From positions 77,338 to 141,337 of the forward strand of contig CAVWXY010000007.1 of NCBI GenBank assembly GCA_963758945.1: a stretch of 64,000 nucleotides of DNA, given 5' to 3'. A program made the position numbers and the translations under genes. Numbering within the stretch: position 1 is the stretch's first letter; every line of letters starts with the position of its first letter. The DNA comes from VAZQ01 sp963758945 (GTDB lineage: Bacteria > Pseudomonadota > Alphaproteobacteria > Rhizobiales > Xanthobacteraceae). The notes beneath the pieces are model-generated. The model saw nothing but the letters and a program-made list of their open reading frames with translations. It made no database searches and was not told the DNA's origin. This document shows, piece after piece, positions 7,093 to 16,800 of the stretch.

Positions 7093-8916
7093 GTGTGGCA
7101 AGGTCGTTGCGCTGTCAGCCGCGGAATCATCGCATGTGGCGCCGTCGCGCTGGTGGCTTGCGTCCAGTCCGGCGCGCTCGCGCAGACCGACGCCCCGCAA
7201 TCCAATGCGTCCGCTCCCGTGCCGGTGAAGCAGGCCATTGCGCCGAAGCAGGCCGGATTGTGGACCATAATGGGATGGAGCCGCGGAAATGCTGCATCCC
7301 ATTGCAGCGCCGAGCGCCCCGTACGCGGCGCCGGCGGCGACGGTGCCTCGCTGCAATTCGCGCTCGTGCGGTGGCCGGGCGGCTATCGGATCGCGCTCGG
7401 CTCCGACGCGTGGGAGCTCACCCCGCGGGCCGTATTCCCGGTCGAACTCACCGCCGCCCCGGTGTTCCGGAGCGAGGCCAACGCCCTGGCGATCGGCCCG
7501 AAGATCGTGATGATCGAGCTCGGCGCCGATGCGCAATTCATGCAGAAGCTGTCCACGGCGGCAGTGATCGAAGTCAAAGCGGCGCAAGTCGTCTTCAAGT
7601 TGCCGCTGGAGGGGTTCGGCAGTGCGCTGGCGGAGGTCGATTCCTGCTTCGCCGCGCTGAAGCGGCCCGCGTCCAATCCATTCGCAGCGCCGGCGGCGGC
7701 ACCGAAACAATCGGCGTTGCAAGGAACCGACGTCCCCGCGCCCGGCGTGGCGCCGGCCAATGTCGCCCAAGTCGACGCTGCTCCCACGAGCACCCCCCCG
7801 GCCGCAACGCGCGCCGGCGCCGGCGGCGGGCTGGTCGAGGAGCATACATTCCTCACGGTTGCGACCGGCAACGGCCCTTACCGCCTGGAAGCGTTGCTGG
7901 TGCGGCCCGCCAACGCGGAGGGCCGGCTTCCGATTGCGCTGATCACCCACGGCAAGAATCTCAAGTCTGCCGACAATCGCGCGATCCGCGCCGACATGAT
8001 GCTGCCGCAGGCGCGCGACTTCGCCGCCCGCGGCTGGCTCGCCGCCGTCGTGATCAGGCGCGGCTACGGCCAGTCGGACGGCGTGCCGGGCGTGCCCCGC
8101 GGCTCCGCCTACATGTCCTGCGAGAACGGGGACCTGGTGCATGGTCTGGACGTCGAGGCGGATGATCTCGACGGGGCGCTCAAGGCCCTCGCAGCCCGGC
8201 CGGATGCCGACGCCTCGCGCGTGATCGCCGTCGGCCAGTCGCTCGGCGGCGGCGTGGCGCTCGCATTTGCCGCGCGGCGGCCGGCGGGCCTGATCGGTGT
8301 CGTCAACGTCTCCGGCGGCGTGTGGCGCGCCAAAGCCGACGGCAGCGTGTGCGAGTTCGGCGGCTTGACCTCGGCCATGGCGGACTTCGGCGCCCGCACC
8401 CGCATTCCCACCCTGTGGCTCTATTCCGAGAACGACAGCCTGTTCCCCCCGGACGTGGTCCGAGACATGCGCGCTGCCTACGCCGCCCGCGGCGGCCGTG
8501 TGGAGCTGCAGATGTTTCCGCCGGTCCTGCACGACGGTCACCGCCTGTTCGCCGACTTCGGCGGACGCGTGCAATGGCTGCGCGCGCTCGATCGGTTCCT
8601 TGCCGCCCATCGCCTGCCGAACGCGAACCTCGCACGTGTCGACCAAGTGATGAGCGCGGCCAAGCTCGCACCCGCCGCGCGGCCGACGGTGGAGGAATAC
8701 TTTTCGACGCCGATGCCCAAGCTGCTGGTCGCGACCGCTTCGGGCGGCGGGGCCTATTGGGTCGCCAATCCGAGCGACATCGACGGCGCGCGCAAGCGGG
8801 TCTTGGCGCGCTGCCGCGAAAAATCGGGTGCCGAATGCAGCGTGGTGATGGAGGACAACGAGTTGGTCGCTCCCATCATCACCGGAGCGGTGACCCGGTC
8901 GGTGACCTTGCGTTAA
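7093..8916 (+). CDS. Secreted three-part alpha/beta hydrolase (IalB-like / dienelactone-hydrolase-like / C-terminal Cys domain)
   Basis: A 607-residue protein starting at GTG 7093 behind AGGAGG. A signal peptide (ACGAVALVACVQSGALA) is followed at ~50-200 by a region like invasion-associated locus B proteins (LVRWPGGYRIALG, a late DSCF Cys), then a Pro/Ala linker. Residues ~250-515 are an alpha/beta hydrolase: ALITHG oxyanion region, nucleophile Ser in VGQSLGGG, Asp in SENDSLFP and His in LHDGH, so the triad is complete. The last ~60 residues (GGGAYWVANPSD, ARCREKSGAECSVV) resemble the DUF4189-like pair of cysteines. It probably acts as a periplasmic esterase or peptidase. The substrate is unknown. 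Confidence 0.75.
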   Translation: MWQGRCAVSRGIIACGAVALVACVQSGALAQTDAPQSNASAPVPVKQAIAPKQAGLWTIMGWSRGNAASHCSAERPVRGAGGDGASLQFALVRWPGGYRIALGSDAWELTPRAVFPVELTAAPVFRSEANALAIGPKIVMIELGADAQFMQKLSTAAVIEVKAAQVVFKLPLEGFGSALAEVDSCFAALKRPASNPFAAPAAAPKQSALQGTDVPAPGVAPANVAQVDAAPTSTPPAATRAGAGGGLVEEHTFLTVATGNGPYRLEALLVRPANAEGRLPIALITHGKNLKSADNRAIRADMMLPQARDFAARGWLAAVVIRRGYGQSDGVPGVPRGSAYMSCENGDLVHGLDVEADDLDGALKALAARPDADASRVIAVGQSLGGGVALAFAARRPAGLIGVVNVSGGVWRAKADGSVCEFGGLTSAMADFGARTRIPTLWLYSENDSLFPPDVVRDMRAAYAARGGRVELQMFPPVLHDGHRLFADFGGRVQWLRALDRFLAAHRLPNANLARVDQVMSAAKLAPAARPTVEEYFSTPMPKLLVATASGGGAYWVANPSDIDGARKRVLARCREKSGAECSVVMEDNELVAPIITGAVTRSVTLR

Positions 8917-9006
8917 AACCGTTCCCGCCGCCGGCGCGCGGTTGCGCTGGCGCCGGGATCGCTGCTCAAATAGGTTAGGCCGGGGTTCCGGCAGGGATGG
9001 CTCGCC

Positions 9007-10635
9007 ATGCAGTGGAGCAAGATCGCGATCGGCGCATTGATCGTGGTGGTCGTAGGCCTTGGCGCGGTATTGGCGATCAGATGGTTTTCGCCGAGCGCAA
9101 TGAGCGCCCGGCCGAAGCTCGCCGAGGTGCCGCCGCTGCCGCCGGTGTCTCGCAGCTCGCGTATCGTGATACCAGCAACGATCACGCTCGGCGCGATCAG
9201 GGACGCGATGGAGCGGGCGCCGCGGGAGCTCTCGGGCAAAGCCGACATTCCGTTGGGCCCCTCCAGCGCCGAGATCGCTTGGTCCGCCACGCGCGGCGCG
9301 TTCGCGATCGATGGCGGACCCAATGGCCTCACGCTGTCCGCCGCGCTGAGTGGATCGCTGCGTGCCAGCGGCCAACTCGGGGCTTTGCGCCCGCCCGAGG
9401 GGTTCACGGGACCGCCGGGCTTCCGCGGCCCGCCGGGAGGGTTCATGACGCCGCCGCGGGACATCACCGGGATGCTTCCGGGTTTCCTGCGCCCGCCGGG
9501 AGCATCGTCCGACCGCGGCCAGGATCAGTCGCAAACGCCGGGCCAGAGCGACCAGTCATCCGAGCAGCGTATCGACCTCAGCGGCAACGTCGTGCTGACC
9601 GCGCGCCCGACCCTGCTGCCGGAATGGCGCGTGCAGCCGAACCTCACGGCACAGGTCTCGATCGCGGATGCGTCGGCGAACCTCTTCGGCACGAGGTTCA
9701 GTCTCTCCGACCAGGTGAGACCGCTGCTGGAGCGCTCCATCAGCGAGCAGGTCGCATCGCTGCAAGAGCGCCTCGGCAACGATCCACTCATCGAGCAAGC
9801 GGCGAGGCAGGAATGGGCCAAGATGTGCCGCTCGATCGCGCTCGGCGCTGCCCCCGGCGCGCCCAACCTCTGGCTCGAGGTGCGCCCGACGCGGGCGTTC
9901 GCGGCGCAGCCCCGCATCGACCAATCCGCGCTCGCGCTCACGTTCGGCGTCGAGGCCGAAACGCGGATCGTGCCCAGCGAGACCAAGCCCGAGTGTCAGT
10001 TCCCCGCACGACTGGAGCTGGTGGGCCAAATGGAGCGCGGCCAAGTCAACCTCGCCGTGCCGGTCGATATGCCGTTCACCGAGATCAGCCGCCTGCTCCA
10101 GGCGCAGCTCAAGGGCAAAACCTTTCCCGAAGACAGGAGCGGCGGCTTCACCGCCACGATCCAATCGATCGAGGTTGCGGCGTCCGGTAACCGCCTTCTG
10201 ATGTCGCTCGGTGTGAAGGCCAACGAGACCAAGAGCTGGTTCGGCTTCGGCGGCGAAGCGGTGATCTATGTCTGGGGTCGGCCAACGCTCGATCGCGCCC
10301 GCCAGGTGCTGCGCATCGACGATATCTCCGTCGATATCAAATCGCAGGCGGCGTTCGGGCTGTTGGGTCTCGCGGCCAAGACGGCGGTCCCATATCTCGA
10401 AAAGACGCTGGCGGAACACGCGGTCATCGATCTCGTGCCGCTCGCGGCCAACGCGCGCAGGAATATCGAAGCGGCGATCGCCGATTTCCAGAGGACCGCC
10501 GACGGCGTGCGCGTCGACGCGACCGTGAACGACCTGCGCCTCGCCGGCATCGAATTCGACGCCAAGACGCTGCGCGTGATCGCGGAGGCGGATGGCACGG
10601 TGCGCGTCACGGTGACCGCGTTCCCCACGCGCTAG
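9007..10635 (+). CDS. DUF4403-like membrane-anchored protein
   Basis: A 542-residue protein with one N-terminal transmembrane anchor (ALIVVVVGLGAVLAIRWF) and a large exported part. SSRIVIPATITLGAIRDAMERA near residue 55 and the repeated beta-rich halves fit the DUF4403 family, which looks like paired lipid-binding tubular domains. Residues ~125-165 are a Pro/Gly-rich insert (PPGFRGPPGGFMTPP). A C-terminal GLLGLAAKTAVPYLEKTL segment is conserved in character. The family has no assigned reaction. It follows the hydrolase gene by 90 bases on the same strand and may share a transcript. Confidence 0.6.
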   Translation: MQWSKIAIGALIVVVVGLGAVLAIRWFSPSAMSARPKLAEVPPLPPVSRSSRIVIPATITLGAIRDAMERAPRELSGKADIPLGPSSAEIAWSATRGAFAIDGGPNGLTLSAALSGSLRASGQLGALRPPEGFTGPPGFRGPPGGFMTPPRDITGMLPGFLRPPGASSDRGQDQSQTPGQSDQSSEQRIDLSGNVVLTARPTLLPEWRVQPNLTAQVSIADASANLFGTRFSLSDQVRPLLERSISEQVASLQERLGNDPLIEQAARQEWAKMCRSIALGAAPGAPNLWLEVRPTRAFAAQPRIDQSALALTFGVEAETRIVPSETKPECQFPARLELVGQMERGQVNLAVPVDMPFTEISRLLQAQLKGKTFPEDRSGGFTATIQSIEVAASGNRLLMSLGVKANETKSWFGFGGEAVIYVWGRPTLDRARQVLRIDDISVDIKSQAAFGLLGLAAKTAVPYLEKTLAEHAVIDLVPLAANARRNIEAAIADFQRTADGVRVDATVNDLRLAGIEFDAKTLRVIAEADGTVRVTVTAFPTR

Positions 10636-10893
10636 CTTATCGGACGAGATCGATAGCGAACGACGCTTCGGCGGCGACGATATTTCATGCGTGTGACAAT
10701 GGTCGCGCGCGAATACGTGAAGCCGATGATGACGGCCGCCGGAACCGACATCAAATTCTGCGCGACACAGGAATGTGCAAGAGAGTGCGCGCTGGATCGA
10801 TAGCGGCGGGCTATCCGTTTCACGTACCGTCGCTAAGCGGTTGACGGCGTCATTCCAGCCTTGCATTCTGAGCCCTTGCAGGCGGGAGTGCCC

Positions 10894-13800
10894 ATGAGCG
10901 TCGAACCGATCGCTATCGTTGGTATTGGTTGTCGGTTGCCTGGCGGAGTGCGAAGCCCCGACGATTTATGGAATCTGCTGGTCGCCGGCGTCGACGCTGT
11001 CGTCGAAGTCCCCGAGGAGCGCTGGCATCTGCCGGCGATGTATCATCCGGATCCCACCAAGCGGGGACGAATGAGCACGCGCTGGGGCGGGTTTCTGAAT
11101 CAGGTCGACCGATTCGACGCGCAATTCTTCGGCATAAGCCCGCGCGAAGCCGAACTCGCGGATCCGCAACAGCGGCTGCTGCTCGAGGTCGCCTATCACG
11201 CCGTCGAAGATGCCGGTCTTACGCTCGCGTCGTTGGCGGGCAAGCGGGCGAGCGTCTATATCGGCATCTGCAGCTGGGACTACAGCTTCCTGCAACTCAA
11301 CTCGGAGTCGCGCGCCGCCATCGATGCGTACACCAATGTCGGCTCGTCGCTGTGCATCGCGGCCAATCGCATCTCCTATTTCTTCAACCTGCGGGGCCCC
11401 AGCCTCGCCGTCGACACCGCGTGCTCGTCTTCGCTCGTCGCCACGCACTTGGGCTGCCGCAGCATCTGGAACGGAGAAAGCGAGCTGGCATTCGTCGGCG
11501 GCGTGAACTTGACGCTGCGGCCCGAGCTCACGATCGGATTCTCCAAGGCCTCGATGCTCTCGCCCGACGGGCGCTGCAAGAGCTTCGATTCCCGTGCCAA
11601 CGGATACGTGCGCGGCGAGGGTGTCGGCATCGCCATTCTCAAGCCGCTCGCGCGGGCCTTGGCGGATGGCGACAGCATCTACGCGCTTATTCGCGCGACC
11701 GCGGTCAACCAGGACGGCCGCACCCCGGGCATCTCGGTCCCGAACCAGACCGCGCAGGAGGCAAATATCGTCGACGCCCTTCGGCTCGGCGATGTCGCGC
11801 CGGAGAGCGTGCAGTACGTCGAGGCGCACGGGACCGGAACGACGGTGGGCGATCCGATCGAGGCTGCCGCGCTCGGAACGGTCTACGGGAAGGCGCGAAA
11901 GCCCGAGGACCGTTGCGTGATCGGCTCGATCAAGAGCAATATCGGGCACCTGGAAGCGGCCGCGGGCATCACCGGGCTGATCAAGACGGCGCTGTGCTTG
12001 CAGCATCGCCGCATTCCCAAGAGCCTGCACTTCGAGAATCCCAACCCGCAAATCGGCTTCGACGAGCTCCGCTTGAGGGTCGCACAGCGGCTCGAGCCGT
12101 GGCCCGAAACCGACGAGCGGCCCGCGCGCGCGGCCGTGAACTCTTTCGGTTTCGGCGGCACGAACGGACACGCAATTCTGGAGGCGCCTCCCGACGTCGG
12201 CGTCACCACACCCATTCACGCCGAAGTTGCCGACGATATCGCCTGGCCGCTGCCGCTGTCGGCGCGCAGCCCGGCCGCGCTTTCCGATCTGGCGCGATCT
12301 TATCTCGGCGCGCTTCGCGACGAGCGCGGCCTGCGGAACGAGGCGTTGCGCGACATCTGTTTTTCCGCGGGCGTGAAGCGATCTCATCATGAGTTCCGCC
12401 TGGCGCTCGTTGCGCACGACAAGGCGGAGTTGGCGGAGCAACTCGAGGCGTTCCTCGCAGGAGAAGCCCGCGCCAATAGTTCGAGCGGCCGCGCATCGGG
12501 CCTGCAGTCGAAACCCGTCTTCGTCTGCTCGGGCATGGGCCAGCAGTGGTGGGCGATGGGGCGCGAACTGCTGGCGGAAGAAGGCGTCTTTCGCCAGGCC
12601 GTCGAGGAGGTCGACGATCTGTTCGCCCAGCTCGCCGGCTGGTCGTTGCTGGAACACCTGACAGCGGCCGAGAAGGCGTCGCGCGTCCAGGAAACGCGCG
12701 TCGGCCAGCCGGCGATTTTTGCCCTGCAGGTCGGCCTCGCGGCGCTGTGGCGATCGTGGGGCGTCGAGCCCGCGGCGGTTCTCGGACACAGTGCCGGTGA
12801 GATGGCGGCGTCCTACATCTCCGGTGCGCTGTCGCTGGAGGATGCCGTCCGGGTCACTTTCCACCGCAGCCGCCTGCAGCACCGGACCGCCGGCCAGGGT
12901 TCGATGCTGGCCGTGGGCATGTCCCGCGAGGAGGCGGCCAAATGGGTCGCGCGCTACCCGCGCGCCATTTCCATCGCGGCGGTGAACGGCGCGAACTCGA
13001 TCACGCTTTCCGGCGATGCCGCGGTCCTCGCCGAGATCGACAAGGCCCTCAACCAGGCGGATCGGTTCAGCCGCCCCTTGCGGGTGGACGTGCCCTATCA
13101 CAGCCCGAGGATGGAACAGCTCGAAGCGGAGCTGTCGGAATGCCTGCGCGATATCCGGCCGCGCCCGGCGTCGACGCCGTTCTTCTCCACCGTGACCGGC
13201 ACCGAACTTTCGGGCGCCGAGGTGGATGCGGCCTATTGGTACCGAAACATCCGGCAGCCCGTGCTGTTCCATGACACCATGGGCGCGGTCATCGAGGCCG
13301 GACACACGGTGTTCCTCGAGCTCGGCGCACATCCGATCCTACGACACGACATTGCGCAATGCCTGAGCGAAAAATCGGCGGCGGGCGCGACACTGTGCTC
13401 GCTGCGCCGCGACGATCGCGAGCGCGCCGCGCTGCTCGGATCGCTCGGCCGACTGTACACGCTCGGGGCCGAGATCGATTGGCGCAAGCCCTACCCCGCC
13501 CAGGCGACGGCCATCAAGCTGCCGACCTATCCGTTCCAGGCCGACACTCATTGGCGCGAATCCGAAATAACGCGTCGGGTACGGCTGGGCCGTCCGGTGC
13601 ATCCCCTGCTCGGAAGCCGGCTCCAGGTATCGAAGCCGTCCTGGAGCGGGGAGCTCGACACGGCGGGCTTGAGCTATCTGCTGGACCACCGCATCGGCGA
13701 CGCGATCATCTTCCCGGGCGCGGGATATATCGAGATGGCGCTGGCCGCCGCCCGAGAGACATTCGGGCCGGTTCCTTGCGACGTGGAGGATATCGAGTTT

Positions 13801-16800
13801 CAAAAATTCCTGATCCTCGATCAGGGCGCGGCGCCCTTGGCCCAGGTGGTGTTCGACCCGGCCTCGAGCGAATTCGACGTCTACTCACGTGGAGATGCTT
13901 CCGACAACGCCTGGGATGCCCATGCCCACGGACGCGTCAGACAGTCCACCCGAGCGGCACCGGATCCAGTGGACGTTGCAGAAATTCGCCGGCGCTGTCC
14001 CGAAGCATTCGGCCATGAGGAGTGCATCCGGCGCTTCGCCGAGTGCGGGTACCACTACGGCCCGACCTTCCAGGGCATTGCGCGATTGTGGCGGAACGAA
14101 CGGGAGGTCCTTGCCGAGATCCACGCGCCGAGCGGCTTGAGCGAGCATCTGTCCGACTATCGATTGCATCCGGCCATTCTCGATGCCTGTTTTCAAACGC
14201 TGCTCCCGACCTTGCCGGCGTGGACGAATTGGCAGGGCATGAAAGGCGAAACCTTCGTGCCGGTGAAGATCGACCGCATCCGTTTCTACGCCACGCCTCC
14301 GGCGCGCGCTCTCGCCCACACCCGCGTGATGGCGCTCAGCGCGAGCGAGCTCAAGGTGGATATCCACATCTTGGATGAGGCCGGCGGTTCCCTGGTCGAG
14401 GTGCAGGGCTTGACCGTGCGCCCGGTCGGATACGCGGCGCAGAGGGTACGCGGCACACTCTACGAATATCAGTGGAAACTCGAGCCGCGCCGGCCGAGCC
14501 GCGCGGGGCGGGACTCCCGCCATGTCCCGGCGCCGCAGGCGCTTGCCCCGGTCGTGCGGCAGGAAGGAGAGATCCTGCGCCAGCGGTTCGATCGCGCTCG
14601 CTATCAGGACGAATTCCGATCGCTCTCGCGGGCGACCGCGGCTGCCTACATCTCGCGCGCATTGCGCGAGCTGGGTTGGACGCCGGCACCGGGCAAGGCG
14701 CTGCCGATCGAGACGCTCGCCGATCGATTGGGGATCGCGCCGCATTACCACCGGTGGCTCCAGCTCATGTTGAAGGAGCTGACCGCGGATGACGTTGCCT
14801 CGACCGTGGATCCCCACGGCCTTTGGAAGACGGCATGGGACGAGTTCCCGGAGTGCCAAGCCGAACTGATGCTACTGCGGACTTGCGGCGAGCAGCTGCC
14901 GGGCGTGCTCCGGGGCGAGATCGATCCGCTGAACCTCATCTTCCCGGAGGGCGCGCTGACAGCGGCGGAGATCCTGTATCAGGATTCCCCGAGCTTCCGC
15001 CTCAACAATCTCCTGGTGCAGAAGGCGATCGCCGAGATCGTCCGACGCCTGCCAAAGGGAAAGGGGTTGCGAATTCTGGAAATCGGCGGCGGAACCGGCG
15101 GGATGACGAGCTTCGTGCTTCCCGTGCTGCCGGAGCACTGCACCGAATATGTGTTCACCGACGTCTCGCCCCGATTCACCGCGCATGCGCAGCACAAATT
15201 TGCGCAGTTTCCTTTTGTGCAGGGCCGCACGCTCGATGTCGAGCGCGACCCGCTCGAACAGGGCTTCGATGCGAATTCGTTCGACGTCATCATCGCGTCG
15301 GACGTCCTGCATGCCACGTCGGACCTGCGCAAGACCCTCGAGCGGCTCAAGCAGTTGCTCGGGTCCGGCGGGACGCTCGTCATCGTCGAGCTGACGTGTC
15401 CCTGGCTGTTCATGACGTTGATCTTCGGGCTGCTGAAAGGATGGTGGCTGTTCGACGACGATGTCCGGCGGGACGAGCCCTGTATTTCGCAGGAGACGTG
15501 GACGAGCCTGCTGCGCGACGCCGGCTTCAGCGGGCCGGTTTGCATCGCCGACTGCCCGGCGTCCGAGACCGCCCAGCATTCGGTGATCCTCGCGCGCGGT
15601 CCGCAATTGCCCGCAGCGCCGGTACCGATCCCGCAAGCTCCCGAAGGGTCGAAGACTTGGCTGCTGTTCGCCGACGCAGGCGCCGCGGACCGCCCGAGGG
15701 CGGGCGCGGAGCTGGCCCGCAAGCTCGAGGGGCGCGGAGACAGGGTGATCCGGGTGACGCACGGCGCCGACTTCCGGCACGACAAAGCGGCGGGCTTCAG
15801 CATCCGCGCCGGCAATCCCGACGACATGCGGCGCTTGCTGGAGAGCGTCGGCAGACAGACGCAGCGCCTGGCGGGAATCGTTCATCTCTGGAGCCTCGAC
15901 ACGGAGGCAACCGAGTTGATGACCGGCGATGCGCTGGTGTCGGCGGCCAGGCTGGGTTGCGTCTCGGCGATGCAGCTTGTCCAGGCGCTCGCGGCAACGG
16001 ACGGCGTGTCCGTCGATGATCTCTGGCTGGTGACGCACGCGGCGCGGCCGCTCGACAATCGCGCCGGCGCGCTTCGCATTGCGCAATCTCCGCTGTGGGG
16101 ACTCGGCAGGGTCGCAATCAACGAATACCACAACTTGCGTTGCCGACTGGTCGACCTGGCGACCGGCTCCGGCGAGGAGATCGCATCTCTCGTGGAGGAG
16201 TTGGACGCGGAGGCCGGCCTCGAGGACGAGATCGCCCTGCACGGCGAGTTGAGATATGTGCACCGGCTGGTGCCGGTGTCGCCGGACACGCTGCATGGAA
16301 TGGGCCGACCGACCGGGGAAGCGCCAAAACGCTTCCAGATCGAAGTGGCGCGACCCGGAATTCTGGGGTCGCTGCACGCTTGCGGTATCGCGCGTATCCC
16401 ACCGAAGCCGAACGAGGTCGAGATCGAGGTGGCGGCCGCCGGCCTCAACTTCATGGATCTCATGCTGGCGATGGGGATGCTCCCCCCGGAGGCGGCGGCG
16501 GACGGTTCTGCCGGCAAGCTGCTCGGCCTGGAGTGCGCCGGCCGGGTGGTCGCGGTCGGCGACGACGTTTCGGATTTTGCCGTTGGCGACGAGGTCATTG
16601 CCGCCAAGTCCTGTACTTTGACCTCCCACCTCACGGTCGATGCAAGATTCGTGGCGCGCAAGCCGAGCCATCTGAGCCTCGAACAGGCGGCGACAATTCC
16701 GCTCGCCTTTCTGACCGCCTTCTATTCGCTGCATACGCTCGGACAGATGCAGCGAGGCGAGCGCGTGCTGATCCATGCCGGCACCGGCGGCGTCGGGCTG

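Noticed and set aside
7027..9534. 835-codon leftward frame opposite the hydrolase gene
   Set aside because: It spans two real genes and their gap on the other strand and has shadow-type composition without domains.
10861..10893. TTG start 11 codons upstream for the polyketide synthase
   Set aside because: ATG 10894 has GGCGGGAG at proper distance and begins right at the ketosynthase domain.
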